A stretch of 64,000 nt of DNA from Boswellia sacra. Its lineage: Eukaryota; Streptophyta; Magnoliopsida; Sapindales; Burseraceae. Positions 10,460 to 22,103 of this stretch are shown piece by piece. The notes under the pieces are model-generated. The model saw nothing but the letters and a program-made list of their open reading frames with translations. It was not told the DNA's origin and made no database searches. The translations under genes were made by a program, and so were the position numbers. Each line of letters begins with the position of its first letter. The first letter of the stretch is position 1. The stretch is taken from NCBI GenBank assembly GCA_013180625.2, contig SNVD02010228.1, positions 67,501 through 131,500 of the forward strand. The letters are read 5' to 3'.

Positions 10460-12775
10460 ATTCATGCTGTTTGTGGGAATTTTGACAAAAAGCTATAAAT
10501 ATCGCCATGAACAAGTCACCATAAGGGAATCTCACCATTGAAGATCTCTATAGTGACAAAGAGGGGTCAACAATAGTGAAGGGAAAAAGGTCACGTGGAC
10601 AAGAGGTGGTGGCCACCAAAGAGCAACTAAGGCTGATGAACCAAAAAAGTGCTCAAATGGGAACTCAACCTATGCAAGCGAAAAAAATTTTGTCCATGTT
10701 AATGTTGATGAGATCTTGACAAATGATCAAGGAGCCCCTGGTCAACTGTATGGTGACTAGCTTGTGGGTGGAGCAAGTGCAAGTTGGACCTATAGTTATG
10801 GAAAGAAAGGACCACATTATTCTGGTCGATACAGAGACAAAGCGTTAGAAAATGAAGCCTCTCATGATCATAGTCATTCTGGAGAAAGAAATTAAAAAAA
10901 ATGACAATTGAGGGCCTTTAATGGTTGATTGTCAAGGTCGACTAGGGGAAGCACCAAATATTACCAGGGTACGTAAAACAACGAATAGAACAAAGCGAGA
11001 GAGGCATACCATGTTAATCGAGAAAAAGACCGACTTTATTAATCCTATTGTTTGACGACCTAGTATCGAGGGAAATTTAAATCGTGCTTTAAGCGAGGTT
11101 ATGGGTTTGCAAAAGCTCCAAAGGTTGGTGTGTCAATAAAGGTAGCAAAACAATCCACCTTTCTCGTACTATATTAATTTTCACCAAAAGAAGATGCCAA
11201 AGGCTTAGTTTCTCCACATGATGATGCCTTACTCGTAATAATGCCAAAGTGTGAAACCTCCTTGAAGGGTTTTGCTTAAGATCATGTGACCCCATTAGTC
11301 AATCTATTTTTAATTAATAGTAGGAGATGGTCTCCATAACGAAACCACGTTTGTGAATGTTTGTAACCAAAAGTTGGTGAGGACCTCTTATGCTATTTTA
11401 AAAAAAGAACATGTTGAGAAGACTCTCCTGATCTATAATCTAAATCCAAAGGATGATGGTAGTCAACTAGTTGAAGAAACTATTCCTGATCAACCAGTTG
11501 AAAAAGCTATCAAATTTTTAATCTAGACCAAAAGATGATAACTTGCACCAAAAGGATCTTTAAGTAAAGAGTCGATTTTAATATACGTTAACAAGTACCC
11601 AAAAAGATGATCAAGGTTGGTTCCTTGCTATGGACTCAATGCGTTTTGTTACATTGTCAAAAATAAAGATGAAATATGTTCACGTAATTTTGAATATATG
11701 AGAGCGTATTATCAACAATTTTTGTTTTGCACTTTATCGGTTATATCAATCAAGTTGTAATTCTTAAAGCATGCATGCCTTATTACATCTATAATGGACA
11801 TATCTCTTTCAAAAGTTGATGATTCTCCATTTAGTGTTTTTGTATCTCCATAAAAATCTCTGATGCCTAGCACAAAATAATAAGCCAACCAGGACCTTAG
11901 TTTAGTTCTCCACTTGAAGTGCTAGAGCAATCATGGGCACACAATATCTAAGGTAGAGTTACCTTAAATTTAAAAGGCAGACTAGCATCTAAGGTATTAT
12001 TACCCAAATTCTCCAGGAATGGCAGACTAGCACTCTATGTACTATTACTCAAATTCACCAAGAAAGGCGAACCAGCGCCTAGGGTGCTATTACCCAAATT
12101 AACTAGGAAACACGATCCGACACTCGAGATACTATTAATCGAATTCACTATAAAAGACGCCAAGCACAATGTGATGGGTCAACTAGGACCTTTATTTATT
12201 TTCTTCATTGAAGTGCTAAAGCAATCATGGACATGCAATGCTTAAGGTAGAGTTAACTTAAACTTAAAAGGTGAACTAATGCCCAATGTACTATTATTTA
12301 AATTCACTAGGAAAGGCGATCCTATACCTGAGTTATTATAACTTGAATTCACCAAGAAAGATTCTTGGCACAATGTGATGGGTCGACCAACATGTTAATT
12401 TGTTTTCTCCATTTGAAATATTGGCACAACCATAAGGCATGTGATGTCCAGGGCATAATTGCTCTATCTTTTCACCATTGTAAGATTCATCTAAGATAAA
12501 GTTACTTCTTATTTGAATGATTCACCGTATGAGGTTCTCCATGTCGTGTACCTATCAACCAGGACCATTCTATATGATCATCACTTGAAGTGCTAATATG
12601 ATGGATAGGTATTTGGTGCCTATTGTATAGCTACCTTATATTTCAATAAATTACCATGAAGGATAGTTACTCTAATGCATATGGTCAACTAAAGCCTCTG
12701 TTTGTTATCTTCGTTTGTAATATTGGTATAACCATAGGGCATGTGATGCCTAAGGTATAATTACCTTATATTTCT
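10460..12775. other. LARD-like interior, left part, with degenerate tandem repeats
   Basis: 10460-11870 has only scattered, stop-ridden gag-like frame fragments that I cannot assign. From about 11880 the sequence becomes irregular tandem repeats keyed on 'tcaaccaggacc'-like words at about 11886, 12179, 12383, 12556 and 12684. The first unit contains smaller repeats of about 48 bp ('attacccaaatt...aggaaaggcga'). The series resumes after the nested element at 25068-25400. Confidence 0.6.
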
Positions 12776-14450
12776 TGTGACATCCAAAATTTGGTAATAG
12801 CCATGACATGAGGTTATTGTAATGTATAGGTATTATTGTATATGTGAATGTGCCTAGTGTATAATAAATTAAATTGTTTGAGGGTTTGAATTAAAGATTA
12901 AATAAGTTAGGGGTTGAGGTGAAATTAACCTTGCATCCATATCTATATAAGCAAGTAGACGCTAGAATTGTCATTCATTTTCTATCCTCTCTACAAGAAG
13001 AGCTCCAGCACACCATCTCCATCTTTTTCTCTTCATTTTGCCAAGAATCTAAGAAGAGCAAAAAAGTGAAAGGTAATTCTCCCCTTCATCTTCAATTTCT
13101 AGCTATCATATGTTAGGAATTGAGTTGGGATTCCTGCAATTCAAGATGTCTCACATCATGTGTGTACTAGATTTTAGTAAAAAAGATGGTTTTGAGTGAA
13201 TTATGCCAAAATTAAGAAGAATGGATGAAATTAGGAAGTAAGAGAGGAGAATTTGATTCAAATTCTGTAGGGTTCTTGCATTGAACAGTATGGAGAACGA
13301 AAATTTCTAAATATCACAAAGTTGTTCTCTAGTTTTGAAGCTTTTACAGGTAAAACTAGACATACATAGAATTATGTAGAATTTGGAATCACTCAAAAAC
13401 TCATAGTATATGATTTTTGGTGAATTTTTTAACTGCTGTCCCAAATCTCACACTTCCCCTCTTCTAAAATAGAGCATGGGAAACGAAAATAAGTTGAGGG
13501 ACTAAATTTCTTAAAAATGATTGATTTTTGGTATGCTAACCTTCAATATGTTATCTTTGAGACTGGAAATTTTTATGGTCGTTGAAGATTTGCATGAACT
13601 ATGGTGAATTTTCAAAGTTAGATTGATTAAACGAAAAATTATAACTTTCAGAATAGAGCAACTGGAAACAATTGCTTTTGGATGAACAAAACCTCTTAGA
13701 AAGATGTGATTTTTGGTATGGTGGTTCTTGTATGTGTTTTATATCAGATTGTAAAGTTTTGTAATGAATTAATTTAAATTGAAAATTTTATGAATTTCTT
13801 AAAATGTACTACTCAGTGAAGGAGGCCATGACTGGAGGGCTTGAATGCTAGAATAAATGAGATTTAAGAGGGGAAACAACCTTATTTTGCTCCAAAAGCT
13901 CTACGAAGATATGTAATATGTGTGCTTTCCTTGCCTATCAAATTGTCTAGGTGTTGGATGGGTAATTGGTCTTATAGATCTCATTTCGTGGACATATGTA
14001 TTGAAATGAAGTGAAAAGAGCTTTACATCGTTAGAGTGTTATATGAATCTTAAAACATTTTGGTTATGTTTATAGGTTGAACTCAAGATTCAGAGATGGA
14101 AATCCGATAAGGTAAGTAAGCTGAATATCTTAGGGCACAATAAAATATTGTTATGTTTATGCACTGATTGTGTAATGTGGTTATTTTGTGGTATGTGTGA
14201 TGAATGGAAAGTAGTGTTTTGGCCTTGAGTCATGGGATTTGGGATTATGAATCCTTGACTTAAATGTGATGAGTTGTGATAGTTGAAAAGCTCTAAGGTT
14301 GAATGTGATATGTTATAATATCGGATAGGTTAACTTAGAGTCTCAGAGCTCCATGTTTGTGATTTAATTTGAAATGGTGATATACGAATGGCATGCCAAA
14401 CCATGGGACCCTGAATGTCCATTTTGTGATTGTTTATACTTATGTATGAG

Positions 14451-14830
14451 GCACCTCTTAAAGTTGTGTGTGTGAGACACCTCATGAGGGTCACAATGAC
14501 CGCAAAATGCCACACACAACACAAAGTATCATATGTGAGAATATATGTGAAATGTGAATGTGTATATATTGAATGAGAGTCACCACTTGAAGTTGTGTGT
14601 GAGCGACCTCTTGGGGGTCAAAATGACCACAAAGTGCCACACACAACACAAAGTGACATATGTGGGATAGTACATGGAAAGTGAAATTTATGAAGTATCC
14701 CATGTCAGGATCTATGTGAAATGTGAATGTTTATGTCTTGAACGAGAGTCACCACGTGAAGTTGTGTGTGTGAGCTACCTCTTGGGGATCAAAATGACCA
14801 CAAAGTGCCACACTCAAAATAAAGTGACAC
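14451..14830. repeat. Triplicated stem-loop unit in the 5' LTR
   Basis: Three units begin near 14451, 14581 and 14750. Each runs from 'gttgtgtgtg' through 'acctcttgggg' to 'gccacacacaac', so its ends are inverted complements and can form a hairpin. The same three occur in the other LTR. The apparent minus-strand ORFs across 14330-15181 are produced by these repeats. Confidence 0.75.
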
Positions 14831-15161
14831 ATGTGAAAGAATGTGGTACAAATAAATGAATCTGAAAATGTGATACAAATACGTGATGTGAGAATGTAAT
14901 AGTTTCCAATTGTGGGATGCTATATTGTATGTGCGTCTCCCTAAAATTGTATTATATTGAAATTTAATTGAGTATTGGAGTGACATATGGATGAGAAAGA
15001 GGCTTGCTTGAATGGTGACATAAACATGTATATGTGAATGATTATGTGGATGTGTATATCTGGTGATCTTTGACATGAAAAAGCCATGTTGAGAAGTGAA
15101 AATGAGTTGTGCGAATTGTGTGAAGTGAATGATTTGAGAGAGAAAGTTGTTATATATATAT

Positions 15162-16574
15162 GGGATAATATCACAAACCACCCCTGAAGTTTAGCTTATT
15201 ATTGCACAGAAAGCCTCTTATGCAAATGTATCGTCGTGGTCCCTAGCGTTTATATTTTAATATCATTATGGTCCAAGTGACAGATTCCCCTAACTTCTAA
15301 ACTAACAGTTGAGGGCAAAAAAAGAAAATTCATAGTACTATATCATCCATTAGTTTTTTTATTTGATAAAATGAAAAATACAAATTAAATGAATGTTATG
15401 TAACCTCCAGTAACCATTACAAGCTTTTCAACGTGTAATTTGAACCAATACCAGAAGAATCCTCATATTATGGATGAAATTTTACAATAAAATTCTATCT
15501 TCATTATATTCATATTCTCCAAGTCCACAACAAATCATTGCTAATGATTATAAATTGTCATTGAATACTAAAATAGAAAGAAATATAAGTAGAAAAGATT
15601 TAATAGAGTAATGCAAATTGCTTTGAAATTATGGTAATAATTCTACATGTTTGTGCAATTCAGACAAAGTTGTGTAAAAGGATTTAGCGAAGAGGACAAA
15701 AAATACCGAATAACAAATAAATACAAAGATGAATTACAAAAGAATTTCTTTTTTTCCCTTTTTTCTCAAATATAGAACAAAATTAAGCAGGCAGACAACG
15801 AACCAAAAGACCCAAAATCTGACCACCAAAACCATCAAATTCTCAAGATCTGGCTGTCAGCTTCTACTCCTCCTCCTTCTTTTTCGCACCTGCCCTCCTC
15901 TCCCATTTGCCTCAGCCTTTACAACTACCACTATGGCTATACACGCCCATTTCGTCCATCGAGCCTCACATCCGTGTAGTTCTCCATCTAAAACTGCCGG
16001 ATTACAGCTCCTCCTCCAGCTTTTTGCACCTACCCACCTTTCCCACTTGCCTCAGCCTCTATGACCACCACTATGGCCATGCACATCGATTTCGTCCACC
16101 AAACCTCATCATCCATGTAGTTCTCCATCTACAATTGCCCATCTTGCCCAATAGCTCTATCTCCTTCGCCAAGTTGATTCAAAAAACTGGGATCTAAACC
16201 CAGTAGCATTGGCAAGCCATGTTCAAGCAAAGGCGGAGCCATGGGTTTATGGGTTTTGAATAGAGAGGAGAAGACATGGGTGGAGAGAATGAAGAAAGGG
16301 AAGAGAGAGAAGGAGAGAGAGAGAGACTATGGTGACAGATTCAATAGGCAATGATAGAGATGATGGCTCTAGTAAAGGCAAAAATGTAATTATACAGGAT
16401 AAGGGTATAGCAGACTTTTTATCCGATCTATTAATTTGAAAGCTAATGGAATCCGTTACTTGGACTTGACTGATACTAACATGCAAATGTTAGGGACAGC
16501 GATGATATATTCGTATAAAAGACTTTTCGCATGATAATAAACTAAACTTTAGGGATGCTTTGTGATATTATCCC
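15162..16574. mobile_element. 1.4-kb non-autonomous TIR element in the Gypsy 5' LTR (Mutator-like MITE)
   Basis: The ends are inverted repeats beginning 'gggataatatcacaaa' on both sides (16 of 16 identical) and continuing at lower identity for about 46 bp. A further inverted block lies around the 'ccaagt.ac.gattcc' words. The flanks are AT dinucleotide runs, so the TSD (about 8-10 bp) cannot be read exactly. The sister LTR at 24448 preserves the empty site. There is no transposase inside. The interior includes a C-rich segment duplicated in tandem. Confidence 0.85.
15867..16146. repeat. Tandem duplication of about 141 bp inside the TIR element
   Basis: The second copy starts at 16008. Both contain 'ctcctcctcc', 'tttgcctcagcct' or 'cttgcctcagcct', 'accactatgg', 'tttcgtcca' and 'tgtagttctccatcta'. 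The block is C-rich, unlike the rest of the element, and could be captured host sequence. The open frames over it (15729-16197) are Leu/Pro/Ser-rich with no family match. Confidence 0.8.
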
Positions 16575-17209
16575 ATATATATATAAGCGAAGGAAATGAG
16601 CTAACCAAGATAGCCCAAACAGAAAATTGGCATAGCTGCACCATCCATATTGCGCAGGAGCACAATTTAGTTGTCCAAAATTAGCCCAACTAGAAAGTTG
16701 GCTCTCCCGTGCCACTTTTCTTGTGCAACAGTGCATGAACTGTAATTTCTGTGTCATGAATAGTAATTTCTGTGTTTTACCTTCTGATACAAGTTATTGT
16801 TGCTTGTACCCTAATAAATGATCAGTAATAACACAATAACTCAATCTTTGGTTGATTAATGACTGTAGCATTTTGACATGGCTTAGTTATTGAGTTTTAC
16901 TCACTAAATTTATTGTGTGCCTCAGGTGACCACTAGTTTTAAAGACTGTTAGAGGATTTTTGTGTAGAAATGACAGAGTTTCCTTGACACTCACAGGCCG
17001 CTGTGGCTTATTTATTTTGTCATTGTATTTTGATAGGTCATTTTTTATGTTTCAAAATATATATGTATAATTTGATATACCATGGTTGTGACATGGAACT
17101 TTGTTTCCAAAGAATTGAAAGTTGATTTTTGTTAAATTACTATGATTTTCCGTAATGTGACTATTATTTACTAAACTTTGAATGATTGATATTAGAGGTG
17201 TGACAATAG

Positions 17210-17222
17210 TGGTATCAGAGCT
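17210..17222 (+). other. tRNA-Met primer-binding site of the Gypsy element
   Basis: The words 'tggtatcagagct' lie 4 nt after the 5' LTR end. This is the standard minus-strand primer site of plant LTR retrotransposons. Confidence 0.9.
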
Positions 17223-17599
17223 AGGTTTAGGGTCTTGTAGACAATTATGCTGCAAGAGATCAAAGGAACTGAGTCGGTGCCAAAATCCTCCCTTATAAGT
17301 GAGCTAAAATTTGTTATCAAGATTATGATAGATTAGTATTTATCTTAACGGTGTGTTGTGATCATGTGACCTTATGAATACAAATTGGGATTGGTCTGGT
17401 TTTCATATTTATCTTTGATGATAAGTTTGTATGTGAATTTGTGAATATGATTTTCCTATGAAGACGAGAGCTAAAAGGTGAATGTTTAGGAAAGGAAATA
17501 CTAACTATTATGGTCGAATGGTGTTTAATTCTATTGTGATGAATATAATTAGTAAATATGTCTTGACCTAGACATTCTAAGAGAATTAAGAATCCTACC

Positions 17600-18660
17600 A
17601 TGGAAGAATTGAGGCGGGTGAATCCTATACCCAAAGTGAGACAAACTTCAAAGTTGAATGAGCCAGCTCCGACTAGCAATAAAAGAGCAAAGAAGTAAGT
17701 GGGGACAAGTAGCAGCACGCGGGCTCACGAGAGCACAGTTCAAGACTTAGTGCAAATTCTAGAGGGTGTGAGAAGGGAGGCTGCACAACCAAATTCTACT
17801 ACTTTTGAAAACATACAAGTGGTGGAACAGTTCAGGAGGCTTAATCCACCATCGTTTGCCGATTCAACAAATCCACTTGTGGCTGAAGAATGGATCGAGG
17901 TAATGGAGAAAATATTTGAGTTGATGTGTTGTACTGATGCCCAAAGACTCACTTGTGCTACCTTTATATTAAAGGGTAATACAAGTTATTGGTGGAAGAT
18001 GACAAAAAGAGCATTGAATGCAGAGGTGAATGTGCTTACCTGGGCTCACTTCAAGGAACTGTTCTAAGAGAAGTATTTTTCCCAATCATTGAGAAACGAG
18101 AAGATTATGAAATTTGCACAGTTGACTCAAGGTTCCATGTCTCTCACAGAGTACGGGGAATATTTGAGGCCTTATCTCGATTTGCTCCACATCTTATCGA
18201 CATCGAGGAAGAAAAATCCAAACTTTTTGATAGAGGCTTGAAACCGAAAATTAGGAGACATGTGGCGGTTTTGGAGCTGAAAATATATAGTGCAGTGTTG
18301 AGGAAAGCTCAAATTCTAGCATGAGATGAGAAGTTGGCTACAACTTCCAAGTCTAAAGGGAAGGCTTCGGGCTCTCAACCTAAGAGGCCTTGGAATAAAA
18401 ATAATAATCGACGGTTTGATAGAGGCCAAGGAAGGAAAAGGTAGAATGCTGGAAGAAAAGAGCCCCCACTGTGTGATACATGCCATAAACGGCATGAAGG
18501 AGTTTGTTTCTGAAAGATTGAAGCACGTTACAAATGTGGCCAGGTGGGTCACTATATTTCATCATGTCTGGAAGCCAACAAAGCTTTGAAGGCCCCAGTT
18601 AGAAGTCAGAATGCCCCGAGTAGAGATCAAAGGGTACAAGGAAGAGTGTACACCCTTACT
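17600..18660 (+). pseudogene. Gypsy gag
   Basis: The frame from ATG 17600 runs through a capsid-like region ('EEWIEVMEKIFELM', 'YWWKMTKRAL', 'TWAHFKELF'), with stops at about 17695 and 18065 and a frameshift after that. A zinc knuckle follows at about 18521-18575. It reads 'YKCGQVGHYISSC', and its first cysteine position is an Arg codon. Gag would form the virus-like particle; this copy cannot. Confidence 0.8.
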
Positions 18661-18679
18661 ACTATCAAGGTTCGAGAGG

Positions 18680-19050
18680 CTTTATCTGTAGACACGGGTA
18701 TTATTCTTATTCTTGGTTATAATGCTCGTGTGTTGTTTGATTCGGGTGCTACCTATTCATTTTGTTTTTGCTAATAAAGTGAGTGTAGTGCCTTCAACTT
18801 TGGATGTGAAAATGTGTGTTTCTACCCCTTTGGGTATAGCATTATGTGCTAGTGAGGAAATAAAGTTTTCTCTGGTTCCTACAGATAAACAAGAGTTGGA
18901 TGCCAATTTGATCATCTTGGGGATGTATGATTTTGATGTGATTTTGGGGATGGATTGGCTATCCAAACATTGGGCCAATGTTAAATGTTTTGAGAAGGAA
19001 GTGGTGTTCCATCCTCCAACAAGATCTGAGTTCAGTTTTGTCGGGACCTA
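18680..19050 (+). pseudogene. Gypsy aspartic protease
   Basis: The active-site motif 'LFDSGAT' is at about 18733-18753. A frameshift follows immediately, near 18766. The fold continues in another frame to 'DFDVILGMDWLS', the usual end-of-domain motif. The enzyme matures Gag-Pol in related elements. Confidence 0.8.
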
Positions 19051-19169
19051 AAATAATTTCATTGCCACGAATTGTCTTAGCCTTAAAAGCTCAAAAATTC
19101 CTTCGCAAAGGATGTGTGGGTTTCTTGGCATGTGTTGTGGAGGTAAAGGAAGGACTGAATATTCAAGAC

Positions 19170-20000
19170 ATTTCGATGGTTAATGAATTCATGGATGTAT
19201 TTCTGAAAGTGTTGCCTGGACTTCCTCCCCACCGTGAAATTGAACTCACTATAGACCTTATGCCGGGAACCACCCCCATTTCTAAGACTCCTTATCGAAT
19301 GTCTCCAACAAAACTCAAGGGGCTAAAGGAGCAACTACAAGAGTTATGAGATAAGGGTTTCATTCGCCCTAGTGTTTCTCCTTGGGGTGCACCGGTTTTT
19401 TTTGTGAAGAAAAAGGATGGCACTATGAGATTGTGCACTAATTATCGGGAGTTGAATTGGCTTACTATCAAGAATAAATATCCACTTTTGAAAATAGATG
19501 ATCTCCTTGATCAACTTCATGGTGTAAGTGTATTTTCCAAAATTGATCTTCGTTCTGGGTACCATCAATTGAAGATCAAGAAGGAAGGCGTTCCTAAAAC
19601 TACTTTCAGAACAAGGTATGGATACTATGAGTTTCTAATGATGCCGTTCAGACTCACAAATGCTCTGGCTGCTTTTATGGATCTTATGAACCATGTCTTT
19701 AAAAAATTCTTGGATAAATATGTAATTGTATTCATCCATGATATTCTGGTGTATTCTAAGAATTCAGAAGAACACGAAGAGCACTTGAGGATGGTGTCAT
19801 AGACATTGAGAGGAAAGAAATTATATGCCAAATTCAAGAAATGTGAGTTTCGGCTGAGTCAAATTTCTTTCTTGGGCCACATTTTTTCGGGTAAAAGGAT
19901 ATCAGTGGATCCAAGCAAAGTGGACGCAATTGTGAAGTGGCCAAGACCAACCAATGTAACTGAAGTTCAGAGTTTCTAGGTTTGGCCGGTTATTGTAAAA
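19170..20000 (+). pseudogene. Gypsy reverse transcriptase with a mutated active site
   Basis: RT blocks are present in order: 'PPHREIELTIDLMPGTTPI', '[15 protein letters not shown]', '[12 protein letters not shown]', '[12 protein letters not shown]'. The catalytic YIDD box reads Phe-Ile-His-Asp at 19731-19742, so the first metal-binding Asp is lost. Stops occur at about 19349 and 19801, and a frameshift near 19976. Confidence 0.85.
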
Positions 20001-20116
20001 GATTTGTTGAGGGTTTTTCCAGGATAGCCTCACCCTTAACCCAAGTAACAAGGAATAACGTACTTTTTATGTGGTCAGATAAGTGTGAAAAGAGTTTCTA
20101 GGAACTCAAGAATCGA

Positions 20117-20632
20117 TTGGTGACTACCCCAATGCTTACTATTTGCTTTGAGTCAGAGTGGTTTGTAATATACAACGATGCTTCTAAAAATGGATTGGAG
20201 TGTGTTTTGATGGAGAATGGTAAAGTTAAAGCCTATGCATCTTGGCAATTGAAGAACTATGAGAAGAATTACCCTACCCATAATTTGGAATTGGCAGCTG
20301 TGGTGTTTGAACTAAAGATTTGGAGGCATTACTTGCACGGAGCAAGATATGAAATCTAAAAGGACCACAAAAGTCTCAAATATTTTTTCACACAAAAGGA
20401 GTTAAATATGAGGCAAAGGGGATGGCTTGAATTGGTTAAGGATTACGACTGTGTAATTAATTATCATCCTAAAAAAGTGAATGTTTTGGTTGATGCTTTG
20501 AGTCAGAAGTCTTTAGGTCATATTGCTGCTTTAATCTCCACACAAAGGCAAATAAGAATAGATTTAGAGAAACTTGCTATTGAAATTGTTCAACCTAGTG
20601 AATATTTGCATTTGGCCTCATTACTTGTGTAG
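20117..20632 (+). pseudogene. Gypsy RNase H
   Basis: This region carries '[13 protein letters not shown]', '[20 protein letters not shown]' and '[15 protein letters not shown]'. They match the RNase H domain that follows RT in Gypsy elements. A stop at about 20357 splits it. Confidence 0.8.
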
Positions 20633-20759
20633 CCCACCATCATTGAAGAGATTAAGAGAAGGCAACATGAGGACACATTTCTAAAGAAGGTAATGGAAGA
20701 CGTTCCATCATAACAGAGGCCAAGATTCACAGTATCTAGTGATGGGGTTTTATATTTTG

Positions 20760-21922
20760 AAGGAAGGTTGTGTGTGCCTAATGTAACTGAGTAGAAGCAA
20801 GGAATCCTGAAGGAGGCACATAATTCCCCCTATTCAGTGTATCCTAGTAGTACAAAATGTAACGGGATCTTCGAATTAACTATTGGTGGGTTGGAATGAA
20901 GAGGGAGATAGCTCAGTTCGTTGAACAATGTTTGATTTGACAACAGATTAAAGCTGAGCACCAAAGACCCTCAGGATTGCTTAATCTGTTAGCGATATCA
21001 GAATGAAAATGGGAGCATATCACCATGGATTTTGTTATTGATTTGCTGAGAACTAGAAATGGATATGATGCAATTTGGGTGATTGTAGATCTTTTGACGA
21101 AATCTATGCATTTTCTACCTATGTGCACAACCTTTACTATGAATCAGTATGCTCAACTCTATATAGATGAAATTGTTAGATTACATGGAGTGTCAGTATC
21201 CTTGTATCTGATCAAGATTCAAGATTCACCTTCCAATTCTGGAAAAGTTTGCATAAGGCCATGGGTATCAAATTGAAGTTCAGTAGGGCCTTTCATCCTC
21301 AAATAGATTGTCAGACAGAGCAGACTATCCAGATTCTGGAAGATATGCTTAGGGCCTGTGTGTTGGATTTTAAGGATAGCTGGGATAGACACCTAACTTT
21401 GGTGGAATTTGCATATAATAATAGCTATTAATCCATAATTGGTATGGCCCCTTATGAAGCATTATATGGGAGAAAGTGTAGATCACCTGTTTATTGGGAT
21501 GAAGTAGGTGAGAGAAAGATACTTGGACCCGAGATTGTGAAACAAACATGCGATATTATTCAAAAGGTCAAGAAAAGAATGAACATAGCCAAAGCAAACA
21601 GAAGAGTTATGCAGATAAGCGAAGGAAAAAGTTAGAATTTGAAGCAGAAGATAAAGCCTTCCTCCGAGTTGCTCCAATGAAAAGAGTGATGCGTTTTGGA
21701 AGAAAAGGAAAATTAAGCCCAAGGTACATTGGCCCCTACAAGATCATAGAAAAGATCAAAGAGGCAGCATATCAGTTGGTGTTACCGCCTTCATTGTCGG
21801 GAGTTCATGACGTCTTCCATGTTTCTATGTTAAAGAAATATATTCCTGATCCATCTCATATGTTAAGCTCTAAACATCAAGAGTTGAAAACCGATCTCTT
21901 GTATGAAGAGAGGCTAATATGA
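20760..21922 (+). pseudogene. Gypsy integrase
   Basis: The zinc-binding N-terminus is badly decayed at about 20810-20990. The catalytic core is at 21025-21640 ('DFVIDLLRTRNGYDAIWVIVD...', then 'MAPYEALYGRKCRSP'). The C-terminal region is at 21548-21922 ('YIGPYKIIEKI', 'VFHVSMLKKYIPDPSH'). Several frame changes and stops separate the blocks. Confidence 0.85.
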
Positions 21923-22085
21923 ATTGTAGATCGTAAAGAACATGCGCTACGAAAGGAAAAGACCTTTAGTGAAAGTACTTTGGGCAAATCAATCTATTAA
22001 GGAAGCAACCTAGGAGTTGGAAGAGGAGATGCTAAATACCCCTCCCTATTCGAACAACGATGTAAAAATTTCGAGGATGAAATTC
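21923..22085 (+). pseudogene. Chromodomain at the integrase C-terminus
   Basis: After the integrase tail, 'VKVLWANQSIKEAT' followed by a stop and 'ELEEEM' matches the core of chromovirus chromodomains. The conserved Trp before 'ELEEEM' is a TAG codon at 22011-22013. In chromoviruses this module steers integration to particular chromatin. Confidence 0.75.
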
Positions 22086-22088
22086 TTT

Positions 22089-22103
22089 TAAGGGGGGGAG
22101 AGT
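22089..22103 (+). other. Polypurine tract of the Gypsy element
   Basis: 'taagggggggagagt' abuts the 3' LTR start. It would prime plus-strand synthesis. Confidence 0.85.

Larger units (their letters stand above)
12776..17205 (+). repeat. 5' LTR of the Gypsy element (carries an insertion)
   Basis: About 4.4 kb, of which 15162-16574 is an inserted TIR element. Without that insert it is about 3.0 kb and matches the 3' LTR. The start 'tgtgacatcc' and the end 'gtgtgaca' are both preserved. Confidence 0.9.

Noticed and set aside
14330..15181. Overlapping minus-strand ORFs of 64-130 codons
   Set aside because: They arise from GTGTG/CACAC hairpin repeats in an LTR, recur in the sister LTR and have no family resemblance.
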